Shown here in pieces: positions 11,809-22,745 of a DNA stretch of 64,000 nt. This DNA is from Acanthosepion esculentum (lineage: Eukaryota > Mollusca > Cephalopoda > Sepiida > Sepiidae). The position numbers and the translations under genes were made by a program. The DNA is taken from contig OZ038480.1 in NCBI GenBank assembly GCA_964036315.1, positions 9,190,203-9,254,202 on the forward strand, read 5' to 3'. Every line of letters starts with the position of its first letter. Positions within the stretch are counted from its first letter, which is position 1. Below the pieces are notes generated by a model that saw only the letters and a program-made list of their open reading frames with translations, had not been told where the DNA came from and made no database searches.

Positions 11809-13216
11809 TATATGTTTATCTGAAATACAAAAAAAATGTGTTAATAAATACTTTTCACAACGCTTTCCGTTCAATATTCTCAATAACTTCCAAAGAAACA
11901 TCTTTGTTTTTCTTATGCATCAGTTGACTGATTTGACAAATCATTAATTCAAGAAGCAAATCAAAATAATAATAATTATTAATAATAATTACATTATTAA
12001 TTATTATATTACATTATTATTATTATTATTATCATTATTAATAATAAAACGTTTCGCCCATTTACAAATTTTAAAGTGTTATACAAAGAAATCAATATTG
12101 TAAAGTTTTATATTTTGCTTTTTACAGAATCATGACAATACTTTTCTATAATTTCTATATGGAATAATTAATGGCAGTAAACCATATTGTGCAATGGCTC
12201 GGAACGCCGTATTCATAACAAAGATGAATTTCTCATGTTTACTATTTTAATACCGTTCTGCGTTTACTCAAGTAACACATCCGTCAACTGTAATGCACTG
12301 CACACTCCCGAAAACAACAATCAATACAAACAAGTTCCTCTCGGAAGTGCATTTTTTTTTAGATCGTGGCAACAGGAAAAATCGATGCGTAGAATATCGA
12401 TAGATGATTTTAAACAGCTCAACAGCTCGAAATAAACGAAACATTGCTTCTCATAGTTGATTTGTCGCCATGCGATCTTACTTTGAAACATATCTATTTT
12501 CTTTACCCCCAACAGACTCGACATTCGAGTCAATACAACACAATACCTCGTGTGTTTCATGCTGATTTACGTAGACTTTCAATTGGATTCAATAATGCGC
12601 CTTTATCCGAAATAATACGTTCGTGATAATAATATGTATATGGATTAAAGCAATAATTTGGGTAGGATATTTTTCTGTAATTTTCTGAGAATAACTTTTG
12701 CGAGTTAAGTCTGTAATCGAAACTGGCTCAAACGTTAATCCAAATGTTAATAACTACCAAAAGACTAAGTGGAGACATTCGCTTTAAAATAGACGGTTTT
12801 ATTGATTTTCAGCTAAACTTAGAACGCAAACACACTCGCTCATATTTCTTTACATAAGTGATTTTCTGTCCAAACAATGTATTATCCAAAAACACCAGCA
12901 AAAATGTTTTGAGGAACATTCATTGAAAGACGATTTCTATTTATGGAACGCGGTGTGTTGATATTCACATAGAATTTATATAAGTTCTCCGAGGTCTGTC
13001 CGGAGAGTCCCTCGCCATTTTGAATACCTTGGGAACTGTTTGAATGTTTGTTTCAGACAATAACTTTATTCTCTTGTGTAGCACATTTCAAGATCAAAAG
13101 ATTAGTCGAAAAAATATCTATTTAAATTAAAATTAATACAATGTATAATTCCCAAAGAATTCTAATTGGCTATAACCACAAAAGAACGAAGTTATATTGA
13201 TCACACATAGAATCTG
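11809..13216. other. Unrecognised stretch with AAT-rich tract
   Basis: An imperfect AAT/ATT tract occupies about 11966-12048. The rest shows no recognisable gene or element. Confidence 0.5.
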
Positions 13217-13976
13217 ACTAGCAGCATGGCCCGGCGTTGCCCGTGCTTGATTCAAAAATCGTACGACTCGCTATCACTCGACTTAAAATATTTTTTGCCT
13301 TCCTTGCCTTTAAAGGAGTGCTCTTTGTCGTGCTGATGTTACTACATGCCTTACTTCTTGCCTATCTCACACTGCGAATTTTTTCTAAGCTCTATACTAA
13401 ACATTAAATCTGTTACGAAAAAAGAACTAAACAAAATGAACACAAAACGACCAGCTTTAAAAAAATTACTCGTAACTGGAAAAACCGAATGAAAAAAGAA
13501 TGTTAACAACAAATAACTTTTCACACCCAACCCAGTTCTGCGGAATCAGAATCAATGTTGAGTTTAAGCAAGTGAATGAGCTAATTGGAGTAAAGTGCCA
13601 TGCAGATTTAAATTTTTCCCCACTTGTGACTAATGCAGCTATCCTTTTTTTTAGCATGCTAGTTAAAATTCGAGTCAGTTTAGCTGTTGGCTATCACGCT
13701 GGCCAATAGAATCTTCCTGTCTATTCATGGCAGCCAGCTATAGGCTCTCACTCTGACCAGTAGGAAATGGCCGTAAACTACATGAAAACTACCGTATAAG
13801 CATGAAAAAACTGATTATTTCCACTATCGATGGGAGTTGGGAAATGCAACGTCGGTCTTGGTTTTTTTCGCTAACTTGGAGCATGTGCATGTAAATTTTG
13901 GTGCAAATCCATCGAAAATTGCGGCCATACATTCCACACACACACACACACATCCTCCCTTTTATAGATATAGATT
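13217..13976 (+). repeat. Dispersed repeat, CGGCGTTGCCCGTGC family, copy 2
   Basis: Collinear with 3896-4681: the same ACTAGCAGCATG start, the same interior (TTAACAACAAATA, CACCCAACCCAGTTCTGCGG), a shorter (CA)n and a TTTTATAGATATAGATT end. Substitutions and small indels relative to copy 1 are scattered, which fits two independent old insertions rather than a recent duplication. Confidence 0.78.
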
Positions 13977-14165
13977 CATCATTAGTAAACCTTAAGTTAT
14001 TGTAGCGTGCGTCATAATAATCTGAATTTGTATTGCTTTGATACAGTCACCTCAAGTATACTACCAAGCTGCTGATAACAAAGTATAGTATCATTGTCTA
14101 ATACTACTGAGAAGGTGGGTGGAATTGTCAATTAACTTTCTTGTCATACAAAAGCCATATCACAT

Positions 14166-14640
14166 AGTAGCAGTATAACCCGTCTTCGTCCGGGTCTTTC
14201 ATTACCGGGAATGTTTACCGTTCAATTGGAGCAGTTTAAGTTTAAAGTCAGCCCATCAATATTAGTAATATTTGGGTGCAACTGAGGCACATCCACAATT
14301 GGGGTGGGGTTAACAATTTGAACGGGGGCTGAAAAGGGAACTGTAACAAATAATATTATTGTAATAATTTAAACTATTTATCTTTATTAAAGTCTTTATG
14401 AAAGATATATATATCCAAGAACAGATAGTAAATAGTAAAACGTTGCTGAGAGTTAAAATGGACAGGAAGTAGTGGAGAGCCATTTTCGCCAACAATTTGG
14501 ACTGAAAAACCGACACTGAAGAATTATCTATCAAATAAAAAAAAGTTCATCAAAATCAGATGAAAACTGTGGAAATGCATGGACAATATCCGATGACACA
14601 CATACAAACACATTTTGACAATTATAGATATATAGATTAG
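14166..14640 (+). repeat. Related dispersed repeat (CCCGTCTTCGTCCGGGT head)
   Basis: The start AGTAGCAGTATAACCCGTC and the end AATTATAGATATATAGATTAG have the same layout as the repeat at 13217, with a GC-rich head and a TATAGATATAGAT tail preceded by ACACA-rich sequence. The interior differs and contains GGAAGTAGTGGAGAGCC, also seen in degraded form near 2412 and 48237. It is probably a sister subfamily. Confidence 0.55.
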
Positions 14641-14837
14641 TGGTTCCTAAATGGTGTGGTTCCTAAATAGGTGCGACAGAAGAGGATGTCATGTGACACG
14701 AAATTTTTAAAAACAAATATTTAGAAACAATTTCAAAAAATGTATATACAAAAAATAAATATGATTTCAAAATTTAAAATATTATCATGGATTACATGTA
14801 ATTGCAGGCACGATTCCCAGTATAAATAGTTTTTTTT

Positions 14838-14925
14838 TTAAGCTTTTCACCCCATGCAAGGCTGGAAGCCACTAGCACGCAAGGAGTTACAGAAGGTTTG
14901 GAGGAGGAGCAGATCCCATTTCACA
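14838..14925 (-). repeat. LINE 3'-end fragment (AAGCTTTTCACCCC motif)
   Basis: AAGCTTTTCACCCCATGCAA followed by GGCTGGAAGCCACTAGCACG matches 55958-56030, where it follows the C-terminal codons of a jockey-like LINE on the minus strand. TTGCTTGGGGTGAAA also ends the plus-strand LINE copy near 59990. This is therefore a short, 5'-truncated LINE 3' end. Confidence 0.65.
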
Positions 14926-17339
14926 AGGCTACTAGTGATAGTTTTCGGCTCACCGTCAAGCTTCAAGTTTCAATGAACGAAGTGCTGGGCGGGTGGGTGA
15001 GGGGAGGATCAAACGGCCATTCCTCACCACCAGTAGTGCGCTTGGGGTGCTTGCTTTTAATAAAAAAAAAAATCAAATCAACAGGAGAAAGAAACGGTCA
15101 GACAATTCCACGTCGAAACAATATTTTTACCTAGCACGTTGAAAAACAGTCAACTAGAACATAGAATATAGTGACGACTCACAAACTTAGTTATAAATAA
15201 TTATTGACTGATTTTATCATTGTGATATTTTTGCATTATATCAAGTATTAAGAATATAGTAACTGGAGTCCGCAAATTGGAGGAGAGCGTTATCAATGAT
15301 AATGTCCTGACTTCGAATTTGCGGTTATCTTCCTTAAGCTCTCTTTGTCCCTCCCTGTCTCTCTCTCCCTCTCTCTCTCTCCATCTCTCGCTCTCTCTTT
15401 TTATTTATAAATGTACTTTTTATTAGCTAAAATTTGGTGAGGCGAGAGTTAATATTCATTCTGAAAAAGTGGCCCAGAGAAAAAAAAAATTGGGGGACCC
15501 ATTGCTTATAATATATGTATGTATGTTTTTGATTGATCAATGTAAACAAGATTATATTTTATAACAAATTTCTATAGCAAATATTCAAACGAGATGCATT
15601 TTTTAGTTTCACCTACCCAAACAATTTACCCCTAGTACACGGCATTTTCCCCGCGTTAAAAGGTAAGATGAAAGTTCCACTTTCTCCCAAGAACTGCCAC
15701 TTTGTGGAGGAAAAGCTCGCGTTGTGAATCCCCTGAACGTTACAATATTAACCTCTTTGGGTCAAGGATCAAATGTTATCTTGCCTCTTTATCCTTATAT
15801 TCTTCCCTTTCTACGACCTCTTCTTACATCTGTATCACACACTTCATCCATCATTAATATTTTAGAAGTAATCCTCTACCTTGGGTGGCTCTCTTGCTTG
15901 AGACTTGATAAATAAAAACTGTTTTGAAGTTAAATTAAAGATAATTAGTGTGTTCTTCACGTGGGCAATGTTTAACAAACTAGTCTCGTATATCACGATT
16001 ATTGAATTCAATCCCCATTGGGTTCCAAACTTGAGACACACTAAACTTGATTATAACCTGCAAAGTACCGAGATAAGAAAGAATGGTTACCAAGCTTATC
16101 TCAATGATGATTAATAGTGTGTTAAGTTCAGTCACCACTTGTAGTCTTTTGTCAAAACCAACCCAAGATTAGTAAATATTTAGATAAGTGATTACGGATG
16201 AAGGCTGTGTGTTCGGCGCGCAAACTATTGAAGCTATTAATGCGTTCGTTCTTCACCTGGTGCTTCAAAATTGTATGCCAGACAGAGATAAACTGGCTGA
16301 ATATCGAATAATTATTGATATCAGATATGAACATTACTTTCAATATTCGGTATATAGAGCAAAAGGAAATTGTGAATCATCAATATTTATGGTAAGTACA
16401 AATAGTTTATTTTAGTATTTAGTGTTTGGAGCCACCAATAGAGATTAGATTGTTCAGATATCGAATCTGAAATTAAACATTATACAGAATTCCTTTTGCC
16501 CTCACAAATGAATTATATATCTTGATGATATTCACAAAAAGACCCTAAATAGCTCTGTTTATGAGGCTTATTTTATTTGTTGATCAATGAACATTAATCG
16601 ACTAGCAATCGATTTTGGTTACTGATCATTCGACGCCGAGCATTCTGATGGATATTAACTTTGTTGATTGGCGTTATTCATTCTTTAGGATATCCGGTTT
16701 GAAATCAAACTGAAGCTGATGGTTTTTGCTATGGACCAAAATCAATGCAAACAACCTACACAAATAAAGTGGTGTTAAAGTTATATCAATTTTCCCGTTG
16801 AGCGAGTTTCATTTCCTTCTTTTAATGGTTTTAGGAGGTGGCTGATTTGCTTTTGAAAGTGAGAATTTGATTATTTCTTCTTGTTATGATGTTGATTTGG
16901 GGTTTGTGGGGACAAACGCCAAATAACACGTGACAATAAAAAGGGTTTTAATAGGTTGGTAAAAAGATACAGAAATCGCCCGAGTAGTCAATAACTAGCT
17001 CAGCCAAGAACTTCTCTGTCTCCCTGTCTCCCCCATGTCAACTGACTGGCCACTATTTAAAGTCTTTGTTCACAGACAAGTTCATCTTCAAGAGGGGTGG
17101 TAGGTTTCCGACACAACACTTCTAATAAAGAAGACAACATATTTTTATTGATATTTTAGTTTTAAAATACTTTATTTAATGTGGCAAAGAAAATATTACG
17201 ATAAGTTTTCAAAAGTTCTTGGCCTTCCAAGATCTACCCCACAAAAATTCTATAGTTTGATCATTTGATCTCATTTTCAGAAGTGGGTCCGACTTATCAG
17301 CACCTCTAAAGTTAATTCAGTCGAAAATAGAACGTTTGA
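14926..17339. other. Unrecognised stretch with CT-rich tract
   Basis: A CT-rich simple repeat lies at about 15338-15402. The segment 16905-17130 contains TATA-like (CTATTTAAAG) and LTR-like features but no paired ends, so I do not call it an LTR. No gene was recognised. Confidence 0.45.
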
Positions 17340-18210
17340 TTCATTTTTCTTTTTATGTGCCGTGCCCTTTCAGGAATGTAGGTGATCATGGTTCTCCTCT
17401 GACCCCTGTCCCTTGTAGCTCTCAATAACTTTGGTCACTCTGCCACCTCCTCCAGACCACGTTCTGTCATCCACTTGCTTAATCCCATCAGGTATGTCAT
17501 GCGTTGCTATCCCTTGTCTCGCTTTCCATCTATTCGACTTGTGAGTATCAGAATCTCCAGGCCCTCTTTCTCGTTACGTGTCTCAGAAACTTCAGCTGCC
17601 TCTTCCTGATGTTAAGTATAAGACTCTTCTTTGCATCCTCTCCAAGACCTCATCGTTGCTCACATTCTCGGTCCATGATATCCTTAGCATCCTTCTGTAG
17701 AACCACATCTCCGTCGCCTCGAGTCTCTTTAAGGAAATCGTCCAACATCCGCTGAAGTAAAGGAGGACAGATGTCACGTAACGTCTCAGTACACTTTTCT
17801 TTGTTGCTAAAGAAACCCTCCTGTCTCGCAATACTCTGCCCAGATTTTGGAATGTGTCCTTGGCTATCCCAATATGTCTACGGATCTCAGTGTCGCGCTT
17901 ACCGTCCGCTGTCAAAACACTTCCCAGATATTTAAACTTCCGCACCTGCTTGATTTTAATGTCCCCGATCGGCAAATCGCATTTCGGACTCATCTTTTTA
18001 TTGATGACCATGCATTCTGTCTTCTTGTGTAGTTTAAGTTTAGTCACTTTTCGCTCTCATTGGCTACCTTTTGTAGCAGGTTTTATAATTTCTTTTCTGT
18101 GTCTGCTATCAATACTGTGTCATCTGCGTATCTAAAGTTGTTAAGATTGTGGTTGTCAATGCCGAATCCTGGTAGAATTTCCAATACTTTAACAACGTCT
18201 CTCCTCCAAA
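17340..18210 (-). pseudogene. Non-LTR retrotransposon reverse transcriptase C-terminus (YADD present)
   Basis: On the minus strand, from 18180 downward, one frame reads GFGIDNHNLNNFRYADDTVL, containing the catalytic YADD of reverse transcriptase. A stop (near 18087) and a frameshift (near 18050) follow. The main frame then runs 18047-17592 (151 codons): LKLHKKTECMVI, FKYLGSVLTADGKRDTEIR, SVLLYFSGCWTIS and EMWFYRRMLRISWT. After another frameshift, NIRKRQLKFL and WMTERGLEE-like pieces continue to about 17340. The pattern is the thumb and connection region of an endonuclease/reverse-transcriptase LINE. The same region is seen, more degraded, at 33210 and 34110. It is non-functional. Confidence 0.82.
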
Positions 18211-18665
18211 ATTCCACTTACATTCAAACATCGTAGCGGCTGCATTACAGGCACCAGAAACCAACGGGGAATTAATTAAATGAATCAAGAATCAGGAATA
18301 GTTTTCTTTAAATATATCGACATTTTGCTTTCCAAGAAACTTACTATATGTGTTTATTTGTATGAATCTTATTTCTAATGATTATACAGTAATATTGATG
18401 AGAGTAATCTTATTTAAGTTAGTCATAGTAATTATAGTCGAGAATTCCTGTTAATCGCAGCCCATGAAAACCACAAAAGGAGGATATAAAGACGAAAATG
18501 GAATGCAGAATTGTAAATATAGTCCGTGCAAAGATGAAAAGTAAAATATATAAACGGTAAATTCCTGTTTTGTAAGGTTAATTCACTCATAATTATACAA
18601 ACATATGTGATTTTCCCATTGGGTCTAATGGCAATATTTAAAAAAAACAGAAGCTGTTCTGGAGA
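18211..18665. other. Unrecognised stretch
   Basis: AT-rich DNA with no recognised feature. Confidence 0.4.
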
Positions 18666-18878
18666 AGTCAGTTATGTGCTATGCTTAGGCGATCATATAT
18701 CTTTCGATACATGGTTGACGAAGCAGAGTTTTTTCCGCAGTAGGTTGCCATTTCTTTCTGCGGTAGACCAGTTGCCATCCAAGGCTATAGAACCCGGTCT
18801 GTCCTGCTATTTACCCATAGCTGGGGGAGAAGAAGAGGATTCATATCTTTCCGAAGGGTATTAGCACGTAAGTGAATG
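18666..18878 (-). repeat. tRNA-headed SINE (family G), 5'-truncated copy
   Basis: The minus-strand sequence carries the body of the family: CTAATACCCTTCGG, AGCTATGGGTAAATAGCAGG, ACAGACCGGGTTCTATAGCC, CCGCAGAAAGAAATGGCAAC and ATGTATCGAAAGATATATG. The tRNA-like head is missing. It is immediately followed by a second, more complete copy, giving a tandem arrangement. Confidence 0.75.
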
Positions 18879-18879
18879 T

Positions 18880-19163
18880 CAGTTCAGTTATGTGCCATGC
18901 GTGATACACACCTAGGCGACCATGTATCTTTCGATGAGGTTGACCTTTCTTTCTACGGTAGACCAGTTGGGGTTTTTAAGGCTATAGAATCCGGTCTGTC
19001 CTGCTATTTATCCATAGCTCGGGGATTTGGTGGGTAGAAGAAGAGGATTCTTACTTTTCCGAAGGGTATTAGCGTGTAAGTGAATGTAATGCATCTGAGT
19101 GGAATTCGAACTCGGCTCCCCGATTTCTCAATTCGAGCCGCTGTCCATTACTCCTGGAGAAGA
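18880..19163 (-). repeat. tRNA-headed SINE (family G), copy with head
   Basis: The minus strand starts with GGAGTAATGGACAGCGGC (A-box-like) and GAGCCGAGTTCGAATTCCAC (B box GTTCGAATTCC). The family body (GGGTAAATAGCAGGACAGAC type) follows. A and B boxes in this spacing indicate a Pol III tRNA-derived SINE. Other copies lie at 18666, 21946, 22229, 22532, 23801 and 23956. Confidence 0.78.
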
Positions 19164-19165
19164 GA

Positions 19166-19945
19166 ATGTTAAATTTAAAAATGAAAACAACTCGGCTTTG
19201 TATCTATGTTTATGACACAACGATTTACTCCTGTTTCGATAGTAGCTCTGATCAGATCGATATGGTCAAATGTATGGCTAACCTACAGTCTTTTGTTAAT
19301 TGGGACAAAATTGGCTTGTTAATTATAAGGGCTCCAAAAAAAATGCTCTCTAGTAATCTTCTGAGGGCACACGTTCTTCCTTCCATCAGTATGGCTGATG
19401 CTAATCTCCAGAAGAGTGACTCCTTGTGCCTTCTCGGGCTAATATTCTCGATTCACATGAAGTGGAAAGCCTATATTGAATCCATTTCTAGGTCTGTGGC
19501 TAAGAAAGTTAGTTCACTGTGTCGGGTTTTCCTCTCCTGAATATATCATATATCTATAAGTCTATCATTCGTCAATGTCTCGAATATTGCTGACACATGT
19601 GGTTCGGTGATCCTGCTATATATGTAGAGATTATTGATAAAATCCGAATCAGCAATATTATTGGTCCTGGCCTGTTATCTTGGCTTCAATCACTTTTCCG
19701 CCGTCGTAAAGTTGCTTCCCTCTGCCTTTCCTATAAATATTTTCATGGTGTTTGTTCGGATGAGCTCTTCGCTACTTAGGTTTTATGAATTTAAGCGCAG
19801 TACTAGATTGGCAACAAGGTCTCATCAATTTACAGCTTTATTGGCTAGATGGAACCGTACCTTCTATGCTAGCAGTTTATTTTCTAACACTACTTGCTTG
19901 TGAAACTCTCTTTCGGCTCCATGGTTTTTGGGGGTTTTTTTTTAT
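19166..19945 (+). pseudogene. Jockey-like LINE reverse transcriptase C-terminus
   Basis: The 124-codon frame 19166-19540 starts at the position of the catalytic box. YVYDTTIYSCFDS stands where this family has YADDTT, so both catalytic aspartates are not preserved. It continues LQSFVNWDK, LPSISMADANLQKSDSL, LLGLIFSIHMKW and YIESISRSVAKKVSSLCR. After a stop and frameshift, IDKIRISNIIGPGLLSWLQS, RRRKVASLCLSYKYFHG and EFKRSTRLATRSHQF follow in other frames to about 19945. These are the C-terminal landmarks of a jockey-like LINE. It is 5'-truncated directly after a SINE end. Confidence 0.82.
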
Positions 19946-20019
19946 CATTTCCACCTCCAAAGAAGGCAATAAAAATTCTACGAGGCAAGGTGTTACTGGA
20001 TTTGAAAGACTATAAAAAA

Positions 20020-20362
20020 GAAAGCATTCTTGATAAAATCCAAAAGGAGAATCAGCAATATTATTGGTACTGATCTTGTATCTCAGCTTCAGTCGCTTTC
20101 CCACCGCCGTAAAGTTGCCTCTCTGTGCCTTTTCTATAAATAATTTCATGGTATTTGTTTGGATGAGCTACCTAGGCTTTGTGAATTTCAGCTAAGTAGT
20201 AGACTAGTATCAAGTTGAGCTGGGTAAATGTAGCCACAAGTTCTATGTTAACAGTTCCTTTTCTCACACTACTTGCTTTTAGAACTTCCTTTCGGCTCCA
20301 TACTTTCCAGCTAACTTTAATTTTCAAAAATATAAATGCATTGTCAATCACTATCTACTATC
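20020..20362 (+). pseudogene. Jockey-like LINE C-terminal fragment, second in series
   Basis: It contains, in broken frames, ILDKIQK, NQQYYWY from SNIIGPD-type coding, CCACCGCCGTAAAGTTGCC (HRRKVAS), a YK-FHG equivalent and NFPSAPYFP-like pieces, ending KCIVNHYLLSS near 20360. It overlaps in content with 19600-19945, so it is a repeated insertion or a local duplication of the same LINE tail. Confidence 0.72.
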
Positions 20363-20703
20363 CTCGGTGTTACGAAAGCATTCTTGATAAAATCCAAAGG
20401 AGAATCAGCAATATTATTGGTCCTGATCTGGCAGCTCGGTTTCAGTCAATCTCCCACCGCCGTAAAGTTGCTTCCCTCTGCCTTTCCTATAAATAATTTC
20501 ATGGTATTTTAGACTTTATGAGTTTAAACGCAGTATTAGATTAGCAACAAGGTTTCAGCAATTTACAGTTGAATTAGCAAAAGATGTATCGGTCAGTTCT
20601 ATGCTGTTTTTCCCGCACTTCTCGCTTGTAGAATTCTCTTCCGGCTTCTTGCTTTCCAGTTAAGTCTGATCTACAAACATTTAAATGCAATGTCAAAGGT
20701 TAT
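20363..20703 (+). pseudogene. Jockey-like LINE C-terminal fragment, third in series, split by an LTR element
   Basis: It starts ESILDKIQRRISNIIGPDLAARFQ, then SHRRKVASLCLSYK (20380-20496), and continues to AAATGCAATGTCAAAG at 20695. The coding tail is interrupted at GTTAT by the LTR retrotransposon at 20704-21442. It resumes after the duplicated GTTAT as CTACTACCTTCCTC (21448), the expected LINE 3' sequence. The insertion therefore postdates this LINE. Confidence 0.78.
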
Positions 20704-20988
20704 TGTTATGGTCCAATATCCTCGCACCACTGTTATGGTCCAAGCTTAGGACCAAGGAAGAACAACACGAACACTAGAGTAGGAATAACAAAGATATATT
20801 AAACAGAATAATAATACAAGAAGTTGAAGGTGTTAGTATGACTGTCAGTCTGGTTTAGAGTGAACTACTATTGTCTCGACTCGTTACGTCTTGACTCGTT
20901 ACACTTCGTTCTCTCGTCTCTCTTGAGAGGCGCAGTCTTTATAGTGTCAGGAAGAGTTCATTGTCGTTACAGGTAAGTTCACATAACA
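20704..20988 (-). repeat. 3' LTR
   Basis: 285 bases with TG...CA ends. It matches 21173-21442, including AGTAGGAATAACAAAGATAT, CTGTCAGTCTGGTTTAGAG and TTGAGAGGCGCAGTCTTTAT. A TATA-like CTATAAAGAC lies on the minus strand. A 27-base piece containing TGTTATGGTCCAA is duplicated at its low-coordinate end in both LTRs. A 16-base insertion containing CGTTACGTCTTGACT distinguishes it from the other LTR. Confidence 0.85.
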
Positions 20989-21172
20989 CCCCCTCCCAAA
21001 GCTTTTACCTCGTAGGGGTCTTTAATATTGTTTCTTTTTGGATTTATCATCAAAAGCTCTGTAAATTTTATTTTCCTGGTCGATTTTCTCGTTTCTGATA
21101 TTGTTTGAGGCCTTTGCATATCGAATGTGTCGAATATCGTATCCATCACTTCTATCTCATCCTCGTCGCCAC
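20989..21172 (-). pseudogene. Residual polyprotein C-terminus and polypurine tract
   Basis: Read on the minus strand from 21166: DEDEIEVMDTIFDTFDMQRP, then RKSTRKIKFTELL and DPYEVKALGGGVM, with the stop inside the LTR. The codons overlap the polypurine tract, as in many retrotransposons. The sequence next to the other LTR, TGGCGACGAGGAT, lies where a tRNA primer-binding site would be. I cannot name the tRNA. Confidence 0.6.
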
Positions 21173-21442
21173 TGTTATGGTCCAATATCCTCGCACCACT
21201 GTTATGGTCCAAGGTTAGGACCAAAGAAGAACAACACAAACACAAGAGTAGGAATAACAAAGATATATTAAACAGAATAATAATACAAGAGGGTGAAAGT
21301 GTTAGTATCACTGTCAGTCTGGTTTAGAGTGAACTACTATTGTCTCGACTCGTTCCACTTCGTTCTCTCATCTCTCTTGAGAGGCGCAGTCTTTATAGTC
21401 TCAGGAAGTGTTCATTGTCGTTACAGGTAAGTTCACATAACA
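21173..21442 (-). repeat. 5' LTR
   Basis: 270 bases, TGTTATGG...CATAACA. See the 3' LTR for matching landmarks. Confidence 0.85.
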
Positions 21443-21534
21443 GTTATCTACTACCTTCCTCAATTATACTTCTCTTTTTTTGTAAAAATGGAAGAAACAA
21501 AGATTCCTAAATGAACTGGATATTGGCAAAGAGC

Positions 21535-21955
21535 AATATGGCTATACTAAGCTAGAATACTTAGGAGAGGTCTTGAGGAAGCAACAAAAACCGAAATCTT
21601 TTCGCTAGTTTTTACCCCATTAGGTACTTTGTGCAAGACCGGAAGAGAGTTCAATCTCTGACCATCCAGTGTAATATAGGTGCGCCCGTATATATTCGTA
21701 TTATCGGTATAGATGTTTACAAATGATCCGATTATATTCTTAGGCAGATAATTTATGCAGATCCCTGGGGGACGCCTGCCTTGACCTCTAGGGCTGCGGA
21801 GGACTGGCAATTGTTAACTACCTTCAGGGAATTATCTGTTAGGAAGGGTTTTATGACCGAAAAGTCCCTTCCAGTGGTTTCATAACTGGAGAGCTTGTGT
21901 AGTGAGCAAATCATAGACTTGTTCGAATTCCAATTGAAGACATTGCACTCACTCA
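21535..21955 (-). pseudogene. Jockey-like LINE reverse-transcriptase core, catalytic box lost
   Basis: The minus-strand frames 21956-21753 and 21810-21547 give LHKLSSYETTGRDFSVIKPFL, then LKVVNNCQSSAALEVKAGVPQGS (the RT PQG motif), YLPKNIIGSFVNIYTDNTNIYG and TLDGQRLNSL. YTDN replaces the usual YADD, so the metal-binding aspartate pair is destroyed, and the block between the two frames is frameshifted. It lies in opposite orientation to the LINE tails just to its left. It is a separate, dead insertion. Confidence 0.8.
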
Positions 21956-22090
21956 CGTGCTAAAACCCTTGGGAAAAGTATGAATCATCTTCTACCCACT
22001 ATGGGTAAATAGCAAGACAGACCGAATTCCATAGCCTTGGATGGCAACTGGTCCACCGCAGAAAGAAATGGCAACCTACTTTGCGTCGTA
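21946..22090 (+). repeat. tRNA-headed SINE (family G), body fragment
   Basis: CACGTGCTAAAACCCTTGGG, ACTATGGGTAAATAGCAAGA and CCGCAGAAAGAAATGGCAAC match the SINE body. The head and 3' end are missing. Confidence 0.7.
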
Positions 22091-22228
22091 TTACTTTTCT
22101 TTTATCTCAAAGTGCTTAATATACAAACCACAATGCTCGCTTATCATGAGTTCTATTGTTCGTGGTTTCAATTAAATCAGAATATTTACCCAATTATTAT
22201 TTTAAATAGCAAGAGTAGTCATAAAATA

Positions 22229-22531
22229 GGAGGCACGGTGGAGTAATGGATAGCGACTCGAATTCAGGAATCGGAGAGCCGAGTTCGAATTCCAGTCGAA
22301 TTCATTACATTCACTTACATGCTAATACCTTTGGAAAAGGTATTAATCTTCATCTCTCTCCAGCTATAGGTAAATAGCAGGGAAGACTGGGTTCTATATC
22401 CTTGCATGGCAACTGATCTACCGCAGAAAGAAAGGTCAACCTACTGGGGTAAAAAAATCTGCCTCGTCAGTCATGTATCGAAAGATACATGATCGCCTAA
22501 GCATGTATCACGCATGGCACATAACTGAACT
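22229..22531 (+). repeat. tRNA-headed SINE (family G), near-complete copy
   Basis: The head is AGGAGGCACGGTGGAGTAAT-GGATAGC (A box TGGAGTAATGG) with B box GAGTTCGAATTCC at 22281. The body contains AGCTATAGGTAAATAGCAGG, CCGCAGAAAGAAAGGTCAAC and the hairpin-capable ATGTATCGAAAGATACAT. The end is TATCACGCATGGCACATAAC. This is the best reference copy in the window. Confidence 0.82.
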
Positions 22532-22745
22532 GATATTCACTTACGTGCTAATACCCTTGGTAAAGGTGTTCATCCTCCTCTTCTCCCCTCAGCTATGGGT
22601 AAATAGCAAGACAAATCGGGTTCTAGAGCCTTGGATGGAAACTGGTCTACAGAAAGAAATGGCAACCTACTGCAGTAAAAAAATCTGCCTCGTCAGTCAT
22701 GTATCGAAAGATACATAATCACCTAAGCGTGTATCACGCATGACT
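22532..22745 (+). repeat. tRNA-headed SINE (family G), headless tandem copy
   Basis: It starts at TTCACTTACGTGCTAATACC and runs to the same TATCACGCATG end as the copy at 22229. It follows that copy directly, as in the minus-strand pair at 18666-19163, so tandem head-loss dimers recur in this family. Confidence 0.78.

Larger units (their letters stand above)
20704..21442 (-). mobile_element. Internally deleted LTR retrotransposon (about 740 bp)
   Basis: Two long terminal repeats (20704-20988 and 21173-21442) flank a 184-base interior. Both LTRs have TGTTATG...CATAACA ends. A perfect 5-bp target duplication GTTAT lies at 20699-20703 and 21443-21447. On the minus strand the interior ends with a polypurine tract (GGGAGGGGG) immediately before the 3' LTR, which sets the orientation. 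Only the last codons of a polyprotein-like frame remain, so the element cannot move by itself. The LTRs are very similar to each other with few differences, suggesting a fairly recent insertion. Whether it is Ty3/gypsy, BEL or copia cannot be decided from so little coding sequence. Confidence 0.85.

Noticed and set aside
16905..17130. A solo LTR
   Set aside because: There is an LTR-like layout (TATA-like CTTTAAATAG on the minus strand, CT-rich start), but no clear TG...CA ends, no target duplication and no second copy.
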